From Thiodiazotropha sp040506275 (GTDB taxonomy: Bacteria > Pseudomonadota > Gammaproteobacteria > Chromatiales > Chromatiaceae), in the NCBI GenBank assembly GCA_040506275.1, contig JBEVXD010000013.1, positions 70,286 to 134,285 of the forward strand: a stretch of DNA of 64,000 bases, given 5' to 3'. The position numbers were made by a program, and so were the translations under genes. Shown piece after piece: positions 63,929-64,000 of this stretch; the first letter of the stretch is position 1, and every line of letters starts with the position of its first letter. The notes below the pieces were generated by a model that was given only the letters and a program-made list of their open reading frames with translations, did no database searches and had not been told where the DNA came from.

Positions 63929-64000
63929 TTGTATCTCTCCTGATGAATTGTTTAGCTATCAATTCATCACTCGGTGGTTAGACCTGCCCCGCACCCGAAG

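Noticed and set aside
28811..64000. CRISPR array, prophage or defence island
   Set aside because: No regularly spaced repeats, Cas, integrase, phage structural, restriction or toxin-antitoxin genes were found; the macrodomain gene alone is not evidence.

Overview
The window reads as a chromosome segment of a free-living or symbiotic gammaproteobacterium, most like the sulfur-oxidising Chromatiales-type lineages. This is inferred from gene content: bc1 complex followed by sspA/sspB, murA-hisG-hisD-hisC, the pst-phoU operon, and a respiratory molybdoenzyme with a large multihaem cytochrome. No species can be named from the sequence alone. Housekeeping genes are intact and closely packed. Between about 12.6 and 28.6 kb lies a more AT-rich accessory stretch of orphan secreted proteins, decayed genes and an insertion sequence remnant.

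Region 1 (1-10.9 kb) is a respiratory module. A leftward operon encodes a Tat-exported molybdopterin oxidoreductase, a Tat-exported four-cluster ferredoxin, a membrane-anchored twelve-haem cytochrome c and a TorD-type chaperone cut by the window edge. Divergent from it are a PhnD-like periplasmic binding protein, a membrane histidine kinase and an NtrC-type sigma54 activator, followed by moaA for cofactor synthesis. The spacer holds a near-perfect sigma54 promoter facing the enzyme operon and two identical-half dyads (GTTACC-N4-GGTAAC) about 100 and 190 bp upstream of it. This is a complete inferred sensor-to-promoter circuit. The layout resembles the arx/aio/ttr oxyanion systems, but the catalytic subunit has Asp where the third FS0 cysteine is expected, and a NapC-like multihaem protein takes the place of an NrfD subunit. 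Its substrate cannot be read from the sequence.

Region 2 (11.2-28.7 kb) has a family 6 DNA glycosylase and mazG, then the accessory stretch: membrane proteins bracketed by a degenerate ~130 bp direct repeat, an SH3/peptidoglycan-binding protein, a truncated LuxR paralogue with a palindrome also found at the intact luxR gene, frameshifted lipoprotein-like genes, two DUF1566 proteins, a dead IS3 element, a decayed hflC fragment, a frameshifted DUF1488 gene and a secreted protein of seven Cys/Trp repeats. It ends at the 3' side of tRNA-Phe.

Region 3 (28.8-57.2 kb) is mostly core: DUF2007-asmA-mutY-yggX, tRNA-Gly, an acyl-CoA synthetase, thiS-thiG, trmB-fetA-fetB-like, a macrodomain protein, sspB, sspA, petABC, a Nif3 family protein, a DegS-like protease, a nucleotide cyclase-PilZ fusion, murA, hisG, hisD, hisC, a fructosamine-kinase-like protein and priA. 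Two ~264 bp inverted-repeat elements (MITE-like) and several REP-type hairpins sit between genes.

Region 4 (57.1-64 kb) has a tandemly duplicated priA/phoU junction, then phoU, pstB, pstA, pstC and pstS read leftward, with a terminator after pstS and a Pho-box-like site upstream of it.
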